Assembly: GCF_046054155.1 (NCBI RefSeq)
Contig: NZ_JBEQCT010000012.1
Span: 1 to 64,000 of the forward strand
Source: Celerinatantimonas yamalensis
GTDB lineage: Bacteria > Pseudomonadota > Gammaproteobacteria > Enterobacterales > Celerinatantimonadaceae
Length of the DNA: 64,000 nt
Direction: 5' to 3'
Shown piece by piece: positions 63,321-64,000 of the stretch; within the stretch, counting starts at the first letter, position 1, and every line of letters begins with the position of its first letter. A program made the position numbers and the translations under genes. The notes beneath the pieces were generated by a model. It did not search any database. It saw only the letters and a program-made list of their open reading frames with translations, and was not told the DNA's origin.

Positions 63321-64000
63321 TTAAGACTTCAGCGGTGAGTGCTTACGCTCAATGCCGTAGCGCTCTACTTCTTTATATGAGACGGTTTTACTGCTGCCTT
63401 TGTTGACATCAATAAAGGTCACTCGGTCAGTACAGGAATAGCACGGGTCGAGGCTGCCGATAATCAGGGGCGCATCTGAGACTGTATTACCACGCAGCAT
63501 ATAACGCAGTGTTGGCCAGTTTGCATAGGTTGCAGCACGGCATCGCCAGCGATACAATTTTTGGTTATCCCCTGTCATACTCCAGTGAATATCATCGCCG
63601 CGTGGTGCTTCGGTAAAGCCCAGTGCAAATTTATTCGGCTGATAAGTAAAGCCCTCCACCATCAGGGGGCCCTGTGGCAAATTATCTAAGCCGTAGTCGA
63701 TCATATTCAGCGCGGTATACACTTCGTTAATACGCACTTTGAGCCGCGACATCACATCACAACCTTGCTCGGTATGAACCGTCATCGGCAGCAACCCATA
63801 GCCGGCAAAAGGATGGTCGGTACGCATATCACGGGCATGTCCACTGGCACGCACCATTGGCCCGACATTACTAAAGTCACGCGCGATCTGAGGCTCCAAA
63901 CGTCCCACACCGACTCCGCGCTGCGCCATATTCGGAGTACTGAGAAGTACATCCACCAAATCGATCACTTCTCGACGCATCTCTTGCGCCAATTTGCGGG
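63321..64000 (-). CDS. hycE: Formate hydrogenlyase large subunit HycE (C-terminal part; 5' end outside window)
   Basis: Partial: about 226 residues, running off the right edge. It is the hydrogen-evolving [NiFe] catalytic subunit. The C-terminal nickel ligands are in DPCYSCTDR. The 33-residue tail after that arginine (VTFIDVNKG...) is the extension removed by HycI. Further conserved stretches are GLLPMTVHTEQGCDV, GFTEAPRGDDIHW and WPTLRYMLRGN. It begins the hycEFGHI run, 12 bases before hycF. Confidence 0.96.
   Translation of the reverse strand, partial: RKLAQEMRREVIDLVDVLLSTPNMAQRGVGVGRLEPQIARDFSNVGPMVRASGHARDMRTDHPFAGYGLLPMTVHTEQGCDVMSRLKVRINEVYTALNMIDYGLDNLPQGPLMVEGFTYQPNKFALGFTEAPRGDDIHWSMTGDNQKLYRWRCRAATYANWPTLRYMLRGNTVSDAPLIIGSLDPCYSCTDRVTFIDVNKGSSKTVSYKEVERYGIERKHSPLKS

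Overview
The window reads as a chromosomal segment of a facultatively anaerobic gammaproteobacterium of medium G+C. Evidence for this is the complete arnBCADTEF lipid A operon, a formate hydrogenlyase (FHL) cluster collinear in content with the enterobacterial one, two methyl-accepting chemotaxis proteins, a PhoB-type box, and dense ATGA-coupled operons. Genus cannot be fixed from sequence alone. The mix of FHL, an exo-polygalacturonase, a shewasin-like bacterial pepsin and an avidin-like protein would fit a marine or plant-associated relative of Celerinatantimonas, Shewanella, Vibrio or Aeromonas, but that is a guess.

Layout. 1-757: gene-free, with a duplicated-arm hairpin and a structured leader. 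758-1468: periplasmic class B acid phosphatase. 1886-9272: arnBCADTEF (L-Ara4N modification of lipid A, polymyxin resistance). 9298-13328: a REC-GGDEF diguanylate cyclase and a soluble hybrid sensor kinase. 13672-15745: a two-gene operon encoding a pepsin-family aspartic protease and a protein with two tandem avidin-like domains, the most unusual locus here. 15942-21465: a three-subunit condensin-like SMC system related to MksBEF/Wadjet but without a JetD gene. 21905-23608: chemoreceptor. 23722-27400: aldo/keto reductase, LysR regulator and MFS transporter.

27490-37708: nine genes on the minus strand that appear to form one operon for D-glutamate and peptide use: dgcN, dgcA, a gsiABCD-like peptide/glutathione ABC importer, then three peptidases (P1/DmpA type, M55 D-aminopeptidase, isoaspartyl peptidase). 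Five 13-bp iterons precede it. 38204-47038: chemoreceptor, 2OG-Fe(II) oxygenase, DUF2076 protein, a possible 44-residue protein, a small STN-like lipoprotein, a methyltransferase, an EamA transporter with a damaged C-terminus, and an exo-polygalacturonase.

47114-52044: gpdQ-ugpC-ugpB-ugpA-ugpE, a glycerophosphodiester importer coupled to a GpdQ-type phosphodiesterase, preceded by four 11-bp PhoB half-sites. 52400-54774: GNAT, AhpD-like and MarR genes. 54843-64000: a formate hydrogenlyase block, all on the minus strand: hycE (5' part outside the window), hycF, hycG, hycH, hycI, hydN, fdhF (cysteine at the position of the E. coli selenocysteine), hypF and a NiCoT nickel transporter. Together these would oxidise formate, pass electrons to a [NiFe] hydrogenase, process its large subunit, and supply its cyanide ligands and nickel.

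No tRNA, rRNA, CRISPR array, intact insertion sequence or replication origin was recognised. All functional calls are by reading protein motifs by eye; no database search was run.
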